A stretch of 64,000 nt of DNA from Pseudomonas sp. VD-NE ins (GCF_031882575.1 NZ_CP134772.1:5282501-5346500), one strand, 5' to 3'; positions 29,671 through 39,100 are shown, counted from the first letter of the stretch. The notes: generated from the sequence alone by a model not told the origin. Made by a program: numbers and translations.

Positions 29671-30588
29671 GTGCTTGAAATCCGTCACCTGAAAACCCTG
29701 CACGCCCTGCGTGAAGCCGACAGTCTGGTCGACGCCGCCGACCGCTTGCACCTCACGCAGTCGGCGCTGTCCCACCAGTTCAAGGAACTGGAGGAACGCC
29801 TGGGCATGGCGTTGTTCGTGCGCAAGACCAAACCGGTGCGTTTCACCAGCGCCGGTTTGCGCCTGCTGCAACTGGCCGACGCGACCCTGCCGCTGTTGCG
29901 CGCCGCGGAACGGGACATCGGTCGTCTGGCCGGTGGCACCGCCGGGCGTTTGCACATGGCCATCGAATGCCACAGCTGCTTCCAGTGGCTGATGCCGACC
30001 ATCGACCAGTTCCGCGATGCCTGGCCGGAAGTCGAACTCGACCTCGCCTCGGGTTTCGCCTTCGCACCGTTACCGGCACTGGCACGCGGTGATCTGGATC
30101 TGGTGGTGACTTCTGATCCATTGGAAATCGCTGGCATCACCTATGTGCCGCTGTTCACTTACGAAGCCATGCTCGCGGTGGCCAATCAGCATGCATTGGC
30201 GAGCAAGCCGTACATCGTCCCCGAAGACTTGTTGACGGAAACACTGATCACTTATCCGGTGGAACGTGATCGCCTCGATATCTTCACGCGGTTCCTGGAA
30301 CCGGCCGACATCGAACCGGCGCAAGTGCGCACCTCAGAACTGACGGTGATGATGATGCAACTGGTCGCCAGCGGCCGTGGCGTCTGCGGCATGCCGCACT
30401 GGGCACTGCACGAATACAGCTCGCGCGGTTATGTGAAGGGCAAACGTTTGGGGGAAAAAGGCTTGTTCGCCACGTTGTACGCAGCGATTCGCACCGACAT
30501 GCTCGATGCACCGTACATGCGCGATTTCCTGTTGACGGCCAAGGACACGTCGTTCTCGACCCTGGACGGGGTCAGCGCCGTGCGCTGA
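29671..30588 (+). CDS. metR: LysR-family methionine regulator MetR
   Basis: Regulator of methionine biosynthesis that uses homocysteine as co-effector. The 305-residue protein has a LysR HTH (LHLTQSALSHQFKELEERLG, residues 27-46) and the MetR-typical segments LHMAIECHSCFQWLMPTID near residue 90 and SGRGVCGMPHWALHEY near residue 235. The start is GTG 29671 with GGAG seven bases upstream; the 19 preceding in-frame codons lack MetR similarity. No metE lies beside it. It stands alone between the toxin-like gene and a REP pair. Confidence 0.9.
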   Translation: MLEIRHLKTLHALREADSLVDAADRLHLTQSALSHQFKELEERLGMALFVRKTKPVRFTSAGLRLLQLADATLPLLRAAERDIGRLAGGTAGRLHMAIECHSCFQWLMPTIDQFRDAWPEVELDLASGFAFAPLPALARGDLDLVVTSDPLEIAGITYVPLFTYEAMLAVANQHALASKPYIVPEDLLTETLITYPVERDRLDIFTRFLEPADIEPAQVRTSELTVMMMQLVASGRGVCGMPHWALHEYSSRGYVKGKRLGEKGLFATLYAAIRTDMLDAPYMRDFLLTAKDTSFSTLDGVSAVR

Positions 30589-30596
30589 GTCACTTG

Positions 30597-30686
30597 TGGG
30601 AGCGAGCCTGCTCGCGAAAGCGATGTATCAGACACACAAATAGTGACTGTCAGATTGCTTTCGCGAGCAGGCTCGCTCCCACAGGG
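30597..30686. repeat. REP inverted pair between convergent genes
   Basis: TGTGGGAGCGAGCCTGCTCGCGAAAGC and its inverse GCTTTCGCGAGCAGGCTCGCTCCCACA flank a short spacer between the convergent metR and GNAT genes. It can fold as a bidirectional terminator. Confidence 0.85.
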
Positions 30687-30698
30687 ATCAGCGCAATA

Positions 30699-31202
30699 TC
30701 AGAGCTGTCGCCACATGTGGATCTTGTCGAAGTAGTCTTCACCCACCCGCACCGCCAAAGGTTCGAGGCCGAACTGGATGAAGCCGCAGCGCTGGTAGAG
30801 ATTGAACGCGGCGTCATTGCCGGCGGTGACGGTGAGCTGGAGCAGTTTCAGCGCCGGATGGTTTTGCGCTTCGGCAATGGCCGCCTGCACCAGTTCATGG
30901 CCCAGGCCATGCTGGCGAAAATCCGCCGACACGTACATGCCGAACAACGTGGCTTTGTGACGGGCCTTTTCGCGCGGTTCAAAGGCCAGGCCGACGATAC
31001 CGGCCAATGTGCCGGCCTCAAACGCGCCGAGCACTACATCGAGCTTGCTGGTCAGGCGCCCTTCCCACCAGCTCAATGGCATCACCGCGCGCTCGCGCAC
31101 GCTTGAGGTGAACGCCTGCGGATGACGGTCGTAGGCCTCGAGCATCAGTTCGCGGTAAGCCAGGGCATGGCTGGCGTCCAGCCGTTCGATCCACATGTTC
31201 AC
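30699..31202 (-). CDS. GNAT-family N-acetyltransferase
   Basis: Acetyl-CoA-dependent N-acetyltransferase of 167 residues. Motif A is visible as LFGMYVSADFRQHGLGHELV near residue 85, including the Q-x-x-G-x-G/A type pyrophosphate loop (RQHGLG), and motif B includes LQLTVTAGNDAAFNLYQRCG. The gene begins four bases inside the end of the upstream LysE-type transporter, so the pair is co-transcribed. Acceptor substrate is unknown. Confidence 0.88.
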   Translation of the reverse strand: MNMWIERLDASHALAYRELMLEAYDRHPQAFTSSVRERAVMPLSWWEGRLTSKLDVVLGAFEAGTLAGIVGLAFEPREKARHKATLFGMYVSADFRQHGLGHELVQAAIAEAQNHPALKLLQLTVTAGNDAAFNLYQRCGFIQFGLEPLAVRVGEDYFDKIHMWRQL

Positions 31203-31837
31203 GCCGTCCTGCGTTGCTCAAGCATCAGGCGCACGGCCAGACCAGCCAAAACGAAGCCCATGAAATAACGCTGCAGCGCCAGCCACGTCGGGTTGCGCAC
31301 AAACCACGAAGCGATGGCCGCTGCGAACAGCGCGATCAGCAAATTGACAGAGAAACTGACGCTGATCTGCGTCAGGCCGAGCATGATGCTCTGGGTGAAC
31401 ACCGAACCGTGTTCAGGGGTGATGAACTGCGGAAACACCGAGAGGTAGAACACGGCGATTTTCGGGTTCAGCGCGCTGGTGAGAAAGCCCATGGTGATCA
31501 ATCTGCGCGACGAGTCCGCCGGCAACTGCTGCGCCTCGAACGGCGAGCGCGCCCCGGGTTTCAGCGCTTGCCAGGCCAGCCACAACAGGTACAGCGCACC
31601 GGCCCATTTAAGCACTTCATAGGCCATCGGCACGGCAAGAAACACCGCAGTCAAGCCCGCCGCTGCCGCAAACAGATGCACAAAGAACCCCGCCACCACG
31701 CCGAGCAACGACGTCACCCCGGCCTTGCGTCCCTGACAGATCGAACGCGAAATCAGGTAGATCATGTTCGGGCCCGGCGTCAGCACCATCAGCAATGCGG
31801 CAGCGGCGAAGATCAGCAAGTCTTGAAGCGGGATCAT
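31199..31837 (-). CDS. LysE-family amino acid exporter
   Basis: Inner-membrane exporter of 212 residues with six hydrophobic segments, RhtB/LysE family. The diagnostic N-terminal loop is LTPGPNMIYLISRSI near residue 20, followed by GVTSLLGVVAGFFVHLFAAA. AGGA lies seven bases before the ATG at 31837. It overlaps the GNAT gene by four bases. Homoserine, threonine or another amino acid could be the substrate. Confidence 0.9.
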   Translation of the reverse strand: MIPLQDLLIFAAAALLMVLTPGPNMIYLISRSICQGRKAGVTSLLGVVAGFFVHLFAAAAGLTAVFLAVPMAYEVLKWAGALYLLWLAWQALKPGARSPFEAQQLPADSSRRLITMGFLTSALNPKIAVFYLSVFPQFITPEHGSVFTQSIMLGLTQISVSFSVNLLIALFAAAIASWFVRNPTWLALQRYFMGFVLAGLAVRLMLEQRRTA

Positions 31838-31860
31838 GGCAAAGTCCTTTGCGTGGATGA

Positions 31861-32295
31861 TCAGGCGATTGCGCTCAGCGACTTGCGATAAAACGGCAGG
31901 ATCAGGTCACGTGTCAATGGCGCCAGATCGACAGCAGGATCAGTGGCGGGATCGACCCAGATCACTTCTTCGATTTCAGCCGCCGGGATCACGTCAGTGT
32001 CGATCGTCAGTTGAAAGATCTGCGCCTGAACGACAAACCCCGGTTCGTTGGCGGCAGGCGCCGAGAACTGCCCGAGAAATGCAGCCTGCGCCGGGTCGAT
32101 CTGCAAGCCCAACTCCTCCTCCAGCTCACGCGCCAGTGCGTGCACCGGCAACTCGTGCGCTTCGATCTTGCCGCCCGGTTGCATGAACGCCGTAGTGCCG
32201 CGCTTGCGCACCAGCAGAGTCTGGCCTGCGGGATTGAGCACCAGCGCGGCGGCGATACGAATGAGGTTTGCAGAGACAACGGATGCAGAGGTCAT
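31861..32295 (-). CDS. NUDIX hydrolase
   Basis: Small hydrolase of nucleoside diphosphate-linked substrates, 144 residues. The Nudix box reads GGKIEAHELPVHALARELEE (residues 42-61) followed by ELGL, matching Gx5Ex7REUxEExGU. The same-strand spacing to the LysE gene is 23 bases, so the three genes NUDIX-LysE-GNAT may form one unit. The substrate is not predictable; a sanitising role on modified nucleotides is one option. Confidence 0.9.
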   Translation of the reverse strand: MTSASVVSANLIRIAAALVLNPAGQTLLVRKRGTTAFMQPGGKIEAHELPVHALARELEEELGLQIDPAQAAFLGQFSAPAANEPGFVVQAQIFQLTIDTDVIPAAEIEEVIWVDPATDPAVDLAPLTRDLILPFYRKSLSAIA

Positions 32296-32362
32296 GGGTC
32301 AGCCACCGGCCTGGAAAAACCGCAAGGATCCCACGCCCGGCCCAATGACGTCACCTCACCGA

Positions 32363-33724
32363 TCATTCGCCCAGCGCCTTGAGCGTGGCTTCAACCTCCT
32401 CCGGCACCTTGACGAAAATCGTGTACTTGCCACCCTCCATGGCTTCGAACGCAATCAGCTTTTCCACCAACAGCGCACTGAGCACCTTGCCGGCATTGAG
32501 CAGCAGCATGCCGTTATCGGCATTCAGATTGCGCGCCAGAATCATCCCCGCCGCCAGGTCCCGAGTGGACAGTACCTTGACCGACGGATCGGCCAGCGTC
32601 ACGTCGCTGAGAAATGCCGCACACACCTGAATGAAATCTTCGACCAGATCAGGATCATACAAACGCCCGGCGTACTGGCGCAGGTACAGCAGCGCTTCAT
32701 CGCTGTTCATCTGCCGCTCGAGGATCAGACCGCGCTGCAACTCGACGAAATCCACCGCCAGTTTCAGCAAGCGCGAGCCGAACGGAATGCCCTCGCCCTT
32801 GAGCCGGTCGGGAAAACCGCTGCCGTCCCAGCGCTCCTGATGATGCAGGATCAGACGCGCCGCATCCTTCATCGGGTCCAGGGTCATGAGCAACGATTCG
32901 CTCTGCTTCGGATAACTGCGATAGCGCTCGCGTTCGGTATGGCGCAGCAGATCCGAGGGCGTGGTCATCATCGCGTCGGTCCAGCTCAGCTTGCCGATGT
33001 TGTACAGCGCCGCAGCCATGGTCAGGTCGCGGCTGGAGGCCTCGTCCAGCCCGTGCTGTTTGCAGTAGCTGCGCACCAGTTCGATGATCTGCCGGTTGGT
33101 CTGCTTGGCAGGTGGCAAGCGCAGATTGGCCAGCAGCGAAAACACTTCGGTGCCGGTGACATAGCTGTGCTTGAGCTCTTCGTACGCCAGATCGAGCATG
33201 TCGGCGGTTTGCTGCAGTTCGGCGGTGCGCGCCGCGACATGCTTTTCCAGAGTGCTGTTGAGCAGTTTGAGCTGGTCGTTCTGCACCCGGGTCAAGCGCT
33301 CCAGACGCTCGCGCTCCTGCTCGGAATGCTGGTGCTCGAGGGACTGGCGCAGAATCAGCAGCAGCTCTTCGTCATTCCACGGTTTGCTGATGTAACGGTG
33401 GATCTGCCCGTCATTGATGGCTTTGATGATCGCCGCCGGGTCGGCATAGCCAGTGAGCATGATCCGCACAGTCGCCGGATAACGCTCACGGACATGCGCC
33501 AGCAACGACGCACCGTCCATGCCCGGCATGCGCGCATCACTTACCACCAGGTTCACTGGCTGCTGCGCGAGGATCTCCAGCGCCTGGACGCCGCTGGTGG
33601 CCAACAGAAGATCGTAGGGTTGGCCGCGTAACAGGCGGCGCAGGCTGTTGAGGATCGACTCCTCGTCATCGACCAGCAGCACTGTGGGTCGATGCGCCGG
33701 CAGCGGCGCGGATGGCTCTTCCAT
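32363..33724 (-). CDS. Response regulator with degenerate HD-GYP domain
   Basis: A 453-residue two-component output protein. Receiver residues 10-130 keep all active residues (VLLVDDEES, VVSDARMPGMDG, MLTGYA, YISKPW). A coiled coil follows (residues 130-200), then an HD-GYP-like domain. The signature HD pair is replaced by YN (ALYNIGK, Tyr241-Asn242), whereas HHQERWDGSGFPDRLKGEGI near residue 290 is largely kept, with GYP changed to GFP. Intact HD-GYP proteins hydrolyse cyclic di-GMP; loss of the metal-binding HD suggests a non-catalytic or binding role. The gene diverges from the five-gene signalling operon. GAGG lies eight bases upstream of the ATG. Confidence 0.88.
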   Translation of the reverse strand: MEEPSAPLPAHRPTVLLVDDEESILNSLRRLLRGQPYDLLLATSGVQALEILAQQPVNLVVSDARMPGMDGASLLAHVRERYPATVRIMLTGYADPAAIIKAINDGQIHRYISKPWNDEELLLILRQSLEHQHSEQERERLERLTRVQNDQLKLLNSTLEKHVAARTAELQQTADMLDLAYEELKHSYVTGTEVFSLLANLRLPPAKQTNRQIIELVRSYCKQHGLDEASSRDLTMAAALYNIGKLSWTDAMMTTPSDLLRHTERERYRSYPKQSESLLMTLDPMKDAARLILHHQERWDGSGFPDRLKGEGIPFGSRLLKLAVDFVELQRGLILERQMNSDEALLYLRQYAGRLYDPDLVEDFIQVCAAFLSDVTLADPSVKVLSTRDLAAGMILARNLNADNGMLLLNAGKVLSALLVEKLIAFEAMEGGKYTIFVKVPEEVEATLKALGE

Positions 33725-33976
33725 GGCATGGCCTCAAGCAAACAGAGAAATAACGACGCACCGAGCCAACACTGCGCCGGTCCGCGCCTGAGTCCAAGGC
33801 TAGATGATTTTGGCCGGCCTTCACGCCGATCTTTGTCCGGGGCCGAAAGCGCAGTACCGGCGAGCCGACTATGCTGAAGACAGCGCAAGACTCCATCGGC
33901 TGATACAAACAGGCAAATGGCGAGGGAAAAGGATGCCCCGGATGACCACAGCATGCCTCCCCACGGGTGGCGCGGC

Positions 33977-36235
33977 ATGACAACGCCAACCGTGCACATC
34001 AATCGCCGCGTGCTGATCGTTGACGACAGCCCGGCGATCCATGGTGATTTCGCCAAGATTCTCAGCCCGGTCATCCCCGGTGACGATGGCCTGGGCGAAA
34101 CCGAGAGCCTGCTGTTCGGCACCCCGTCCGCCAGGCAATCCCAGCATTTCGAGCTGGACTCGGCGTTTCAGGGCCGCGAAGCCCTGGAAAAACTCGAGGC
34201 CGCGCTGGCGCAAAACCGCCCTTACGCCATGGCCTTCATCGACATGCGCATGCCGCCGGGCTGGGATGGTCTGGAAACCATTGAGCGGCTGTGGCAGGTC
34301 GATCCCAAGCTGCAAGTTGCGCTGTGCACCGCCTATTCCGATTATTCCTGGGAAGACATCGACCGACGTCTGGCGCTGAACGACCGGCTACTGATTCTGA
34401 AAAAGCCCTTCGACGCCATCGAAATCCGCCAGATGGCCAGCGCCCTCACGGTCAAATGGCAGATGACCGAAGACGCCGAACTGAAGATGAACCTGCTGGA
34501 GCAAGCGGTGCAGGAACGCACCCGGGAGCTGTCGGACGCCAACGTGATCGTGCAGAACAGCCCGACCGTTCTTTACCGTTTGCGCGGCGAACCCTCGTTT
34601 GCGCTGATGTACATCTCCCACAACATCACCCGTTACGGCCATGTTGCCGCCGACCTGGTGGGGTCGCCCGACTGGGCACAGGCACTGATTCATCCGGACG
34701 ATCAGGCGAACGTCGATGCGGCCATGGCCCGGGTGCTGGATCGGCATGCGTCGGGCGCTTCGATCGAATTCCGCATGCGCACAGGTCAGGGCACCTGGCG
34801 CTGGGTAGAGAACCGCTACATCCCGGTGCGCGATCAGGACGGCCGTCTGCTGGAAGTCGAAGGCATCATTCTCGACATCACCGAACGTCGCCTGGCCGAG
34901 GAAAAACTGGCCTTGCTCGCGCGCTCCGATGGCCTGACGGGCCTGGCCAATCGCGCCACAGTGATCGAACGCCTGCATCAGGCATTCGCCGCCGCGCGGC
35001 GGGGGGCCATGCCGTTCGCGGTGTTCTATCTGGATCTCGACCACTTCAAGCGGATCAATGACACCCTGGGCCACCCGGTGGGCGATCTGCTGCTGCAGGA
35101 AGTCGCCCGGCGCATCAAGTGCGGCGTACGTGAAAGCGACGTGGTGGCGCGCCTGGGCGGCGACGAATTTGCGATCCTGCAACTGGACGTCAGCGATCCG
35201 ACCCAATCCGCCGCGATGGCTGCCAATATCCGCGACGCGCTGCTGGCGCCCTACCAACTGGCCGGCAATGCGCTGCATATTTCGGTGAGCATCGGCATCA
35301 GCAGTTACAGCGACCTCAGCCTCGATGCCGACACGCTGCTGGGACAGGCCGACATGGCGCTGTACCGCGCCAAGGAAATGGGCCGCAACCAGTACCACTT
35401 CCATTCCGAGGAAATCTCCCGGGAAGTGGCCGAACGCATGACCCTTGTCGGTGAGTTGATGACCGCCCTCGAGGGCAATGAGCTGCTGCTGCGTTATGCG
35501 CCGGAGGTTGATCTGCACAGCGGCAGGATTCTCGGCATGGAGGCACAAGTCCTCTGGCAGCATCCCCGTCGCGGCCTGCTGCAGGCCTGCGACTTCGTGC
35601 CGATCGCGGAGAAAACCGGCGCGATCATTCCGCTCGGGCGCTGGGTGCTGGATCACGCCTGCCACCAGATGCATCTGTGGCGTAATGAAGGCGTCGCGCC
35701 GCCGGTGATGGCGATCAAACTCTCGCTGGCCCAACTCAAGAGCGGCCCCGAGTTGATCTACAACGTGCTGCGCACCACCGCCCGCTGGGAAATTGCGCCC
35801 TGGGACCTGCGCTTCGATGTCACCGAGGCTACGCTGGCCCAGACCAAGTGGACACACAACGACGCGTTGCCGCGCCTGCGGGAACTGGGCGTGAGCATCG
35901 CCATCGATGATTTCGGCACCGAATACTCCTCGTTCGACTACCTGAAAACCTACCGGGTCAATCACCTCAAACTGGCGCAGAGTTTTGTCAACAGTGCTGC
36001 CCACGATGTCGCCGGTGCCAATGCCCTGCGCGCGATCGTCAACTTCGCCCGGGACCTGGACATCGGCATCATCGCTGAAGGCCAGCCGTCGTCGGATCAG
36101 CCGAGCACACCACCCGCCGCGCCCCCGCTGCCGAGCGCCCGGGGCATGTATTTCAGTGCAGCGGTCAGCGCCGAACAGGCCGGGGATTTGCTCAAGGGCA
36201 GTGCCCGTCTGACGTTAAAGGAGGACGAGGCATGA
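33977..36235 (+). CDS. REC-PAS-GGDEF-EAL cyclic di-GMP protein (EAL degenerate)
   Basis: A 752-residue response regulator. Receiver (VLIVDDSPAIHGDF, FIDMRMPPGWDG, CTAYSDYSWE, LILKKPF), then a PAS domain (about residues 200-310, ending WVENRYIPVRDQDGR), a GGDEF domain with intact GGDEF near residue 394 (RLGGDEFAIL) and an EAL-like domain. In the latter EAL is EAQ (Glu522), the metal Asn is Lys (AIKLSL), and the final glutamate motif AEGVE is AEGQP, so it is probably a diguanylate cyclase with a dead EAL domain. Start 33977 (MTTPTVHI) aligns with its two paralogs; ATG 33917 is possible. Its end overlaps the next gene by four bases. Confidence 0.87.
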   Translation: MTTPTVHINRRVLIVDDSPAIHGDFAKILSPVIPGDDGLGETESLLFGTPSARQSQHFELDSAFQGREALEKLEAALAQNRPYAMAFIDMRMPPGWDGLETIERLWQVDPKLQVALCTAYSDYSWEDIDRRLALNDRLLILKKPFDAIEIRQMASALTVKWQMTEDAELKMNLLEQAVQERTRELSDANVIVQNSPTVLYRLRGEPSFALMYISHNITRYGHVAADLVGSPDWAQALIHPDDQANVDAAMARVLDRHASGASIEFRMRTGQGTWRWVENRYIPVRDQDGRLLEVEGIILDITERRLAEEKLALLARSDGLTGLANRATVIERLHQAFAAARRGAMPFAVFYLDLDHFKRINDTLGHPVGDLLLQEVARRIKCGVRESDVVARLGGDEFAILQLDVSDPTQSAAMAANIRDALLAPYQLAGNALHISVSIGISSYSDLSLDADTLLGQADMALYRAKEMGRNQYHFHSEEISREVAERMTLVGELMTALEGNELLLRYAPEVDLHSGRILGMEAQVLWQHPRRGLLQACDFVPIAEKTGAIIPLGRWVLDHACHQMHLWRNEGVAPPVMAIKLSLAQLKSGPELIYNVLRTTARWEIAPWDLRFDVTEATLAQTKWTHNDALPRLRELGVSIAIDDFGTEYSSFDYLKTYRVNHLKLAQSFVNSAAHDVAGANALRAIVNFARDLDIGIIAEGQPSSDQPSTPPAAPPLPSARGMYFSAAVSAEQAGDLLKGSARLTLKEDEA

Positions 36236-38106
36236 AAACGCCTTTTCCCCAGACCAACCGGCGCATCCTGATCATCGACGACACGCCGGCGATCCACGAT
36301 GATTTTCGCAAGATCCTCGCCCCGCAGGTGGCGGACGCCGTCGATTTGCAGCAACTGGAACAGACATTGTTCGGTAGCCAGCAGACGCCGCACCTGAGCT
36401 TCCAGCTCGACTCCGCCTATCAGGGACAGGAAGCGCTGGCACTGGTCAACCGCGCACTGGCCAGTGGCAATCCCTACGCCCTCGCCTTTATCGACATGCG
36501 CATGCCGCCCGGCTGGGATGGCCTGGAAACCATCGAGCAACTGTGGCGGGTCGACCCGAATCTGCAAATCGCCTTGTGCACGGCGTACAGCGACTACAGC
36601 TGGGAAGCGATGGCCGAACGGCTGGAGTTCGGCGATCAGTTGCTGATCCTGAAAAAGCCGTTCGACAGCCTGGAAATCCGTCAGATGGCCAACGCCCTGA
36701 CCTGGAAATGGCAACTGGCGCAGGACGCGGCGTTGAAGATGCTCAGCCTTGAGCGGACCATCGAGGCGCGGGTACACGAACTGCTCAAAGTCTCGCACCT
36801 GCTGCAATACGACAGCCTCACGGAACTGCCCAACAGCACCCTGCTCGGTGATCGCCTGAGCCAGGCCATGGCGGTGTGTCGGCGGCATGACAAACAACTG
36901 GTGGTGATGTTTCTCGGCCTCGATCGCTTCAAGCGCATCAACAATGCGCTGGGCCATCCGGCGGGTGACGAGATGCTCAAACGGGTCGCTCGACAACTGT
37001 TGTCCTGCGTGCGCGATTCGGACTCGGTGTTTCGCTACGGCTCCGACGAGTTCGTGGTGATCCTCGGCGACATCAACCACCCTCAGCAAACCCACGGCAT
37101 CGCGGAAAAACTCCTCGCCGCCATTCGCCTGCCGCAGATGATTGCCGGCCACGACGTCAGCGTCACCGCCAGCCTTGGTATCAGCGTCTACCCCGATGAC
37201 GGCCTCGAAGCCACCGAGCTGATCAAGAAGGCCGAGACCGCGATGCGCAACGTCAAGGAACAGGGCCCCGACAGCATCGGTTTCTTCATCGAAGCCATGA
37301 ACCAACACGCCCGGGAACAGCACAGCATCGAGTCGGGCATTCGCCGCGCCCTGCAGGAACATGAATTCGTCCTGCACTATCAGCCGAAAATCGACCTGCG
37401 CACAGCCGCCGTAGTGGGTGCCGAAGCACTGTTGCGCTGGCAAAAACCGGGGCATGGCTGGGTCTATCCGGCGGACTTCATCCCGGTGGCCGAGGACAGT
37501 GGCCTGATCGTGCCGTTGAGCAAATGGGTGCTGGCTGAGGCCTGCCGGCAGACCCGCGCCTGGCAATTGGCCGGACTGCCGCCGATCCGCATGTCAGTCA
37601 ACACCTCGCCGATCGATTTTCGCCAGCGTGATTTCGTCGCCGGCATCGAACGCGTACTGGAACAGACAGGTCTGGCCCCCGAGTGGCTGGAACTGGAAAT
37701 CACCGAAGGCGTACTGATGCAAAACGTCGAGGCGACGATGACGGCGCTCAATCGCCTGAAGACGCTGGGCACGCGTCTGGCCATCGATGACTTCGGCACC
37801 GGCTATTCCAGCCTGAGCTACCTGCGGCGGTTTCCCATTGATGTGCTGAAGATCGACCAGTCGTTCATTCGCAACCTGTGCAACGACCGCAATGATGCCG
37901 CGCTGGTCAGCGCGATCATCAACCTGGGCAAGAGCCTGGGCCTGGACGTCATCGCCGAGGGCATCGAAACCGCCGAACAACTGGCGTTTCTCAAGGCCCA
38001 CCATTGTGAAGAAGGCCAAGGTTACTTTTTCAGCAAGGCGCTGCCGGCAGACACGTTTGCGCGTTTGCTCGCCGGTACGCAACCCACGCCCTGGACGATT
38101 GAATGA
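36232..38106 (+). CDS. REC-GGDEF-EAL cyclic di-GMP protein (GGDEF degenerate)
   Basis: A 624-residue response regulator whose receiver is of the same unusual type as its neighbours (ILIIDDTPAIHDDF, FIDMRMPPGWDG, CTAYSDYSWE, LILKKPF). There is no PAS domain. The GGDEF motif is GSDEF (FRYGSDEF, near residue 270), while the EAL domain is complete: GAEALLRW (Glu398), MSVNTSP, LEITEG, AIDDFGTGYSS, LKIDQSF and IAEGIET. It is therefore most likely a cyclic di-GMP phosphodiesterase, the mirror image of the preceding protein. It starts at an ATGA overlap and is followed after 40 bases by the peroxidase gene. Confidence 0.88.
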   Translation: MKTPFPQTNRRILIIDDTPAIHDDFRKILAPQVADAVDLQQLEQTLFGSQQTPHLSFQLDSAYQGQEALALVNRALASGNPYALAFIDMRMPPGWDGLETIEQLWRVDPNLQIALCTAYSDYSWEAMAERLEFGDQLLILKKPFDSLEIRQMANALTWKWQLAQDAALKMLSLERTIEARVHELLKVSHLLQYDSLTELPNSTLLGDRLSQAMAVCRRHDKQLVVMFLGLDRFKRINNALGHPAGDEMLKRVARQLLSCVRDSDSVFRYGSDEFVVILGDINHPQQTHGIAEKLLAAIRLPQMIAGHDVSVTASLGISVYPDDGLEATELIKKAETAMRNVKEQGPDSIGFFIEAMNQHAREQHSIESGIRRALQEHEFVLHYQPKIDLRTAAVVGAEALLRWQKPGHGWVYPADFIPVAEDSGLIVPLSKWVLAEACRQTRAWQLAGLPPIRMSVNTSPIDFRQRDFVAGIERVLEQTGLAPEWLELEITEGVLMQNVEATMTALNRLKTLGTRLAIDDFGTGYSSLSYLRRFPIDVLKIDQSFIRNLCNDRNDAALVSAIINLGKSLGLDVIAEGIETAEQLAFLKAHHCEEGQGYFFSKALPADTFARLLAGTQPTPWTIE

Positions 38107-38146
38107 GCACTGTAAAAGCGGCCGTGAGTCAGGGAGACAATTGCCG

Positions 38147-39100
38147 ATGAACCTTTTCCATCACGCGATGGCGTTGCTGCTGTACGGACTCTGTGTCGGG
38201 GCCAGTGCCGAGCCGCTGGACGAGCCGCTGAAACCGTTGCCCGCAGTACCGCCGCAGGATGCCCGGCACGTGGAACTCGGTCGGCGCTTGTTCCACGAGC
38301 CACGCTTGTCGATCAACAACACGCTGTCCTGCGCCAGCTGCCACCAACTGGACAAAAACGGTGCCGACAGCCGCGCCTTGTCCCTGGGCTTCGACGGTAA
38401 ACCGGTGGCCGTCAACACACCGACCGTGTTCAACGCGGCCCTCAACTTCCGCCAATTCTGGGATGGCCGCGTCGAAACGCTGGTAGAACAAAGCGCCGTC
38501 GTCATCACCAGCCCCCATGAAATGGGCAGCGACTGGCACACCGTGATCGAACGCATCGGCAACGACCCTGACTACCGTCGCGATTTCGCCGCCGCCTACC
38601 CGGACGGCGTGACCCAGGCCAATGTCCAGCAGGCGCTGGCCAGTTTTGAGCGTACCCTGTTGACGCCCGATTCGCGCTTCGATCAATACCTGCAAGGCAA
38701 TACCGACATCCTCACCCTGGAAGAAAAGTACGGTTACCAGCGCTTCAAGGAGTACGGCTGCATTGCCTGCCATCAAGGGGTGAACATCGGCGGCAATATG
38801 TTCCAGAAGTTCGGTGTATTCGGCGATTACATTGCCGATCGCGGCAACCCGACCGTGGCCGACCAAGGCCGCTTCAACGTGACCGGCGACGAAGCAGACC
38901 GGGCCGTGTTCAAGGTGCCGAGCCTGCGCAACGTCGCGATCACCGCGCCGTACTTTCACGACGGTTCGGCACCCACCCTCGAACGCGCCGTGGATGTGAT
39001 GTTCCAGTACCAGTTGGGGCGCATGCCAAGCGCTGAGGACAAAAGGCTGATCATGCTGTTTCTTACAACCCTGACCGGCCAACGGGAAGACAAGCCATGA
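38147..39100 (+). CDS. Periplasmic di-heme cytochrome c peroxidase
   Basis: Di-heme peroxidase/MauG-family protein of 317 residues that would reduce hydrogen peroxide with electrons from a c-type cytochrome. A signal peptide occupies residues 1-20 (HHAMALLLYGLCVGASAEP). Two heme c attachment motifs are present, CASCH at 62-66 and CIACH at 205-209, with family segments NTPTVFNAALNFRQFWDGR and VPSLRNVAITAPYFHDG. A Met or His for the high-potential heme lies in the C-terminal part. The ATG 38147 has AGGGAGA upstream. It overlaps the following sensor kinase gene by ATGA, an unusual place for such an enzyme and suggestive of a sensory or protective link. Confidence 0.92.
   Translation: MNLFHHAMALLLYGLCVGASAEPLDEPLKPLPAVPPQDARHVELGRRLFHEPRLSINNTLSCASCHQLDKNGADSRALSLGFDGKPVAVNTPTVFNAALNFRQFWDGRVETLVEQSAVVITSPHEMGSDWHTVIERIGNDPDYRRDFAAAYPDGVTQANVQQALASFERTLLTPDSRFDQYLQGNTDILTLEEKYGYQRFKEYGCIACHQGVNIGGNMFQKFGVFGDYIADRGNPTVADQGRFNVTGDEADRAVFKVPSLRNVAITAPYFHDGSAPTLERAVDVMFQYQLGRMPSAEDKRLIMLFLTTLTGQREDKP

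Noticed and set aside
32048..33631. 527-codon plus-strand ORF over the HD-GYP response regulator
   Set aside because: No family motif and His/Arg/Gln-rich composition; the opposite strand encodes a receiver and HD-GYP-like domain.
34388..36004. 538-codon minus-strand ORF opposite the REC-PAS-GGDEF-EAL gene
   Set aside because: Antisense shadow of a well-supported multidomain protein.
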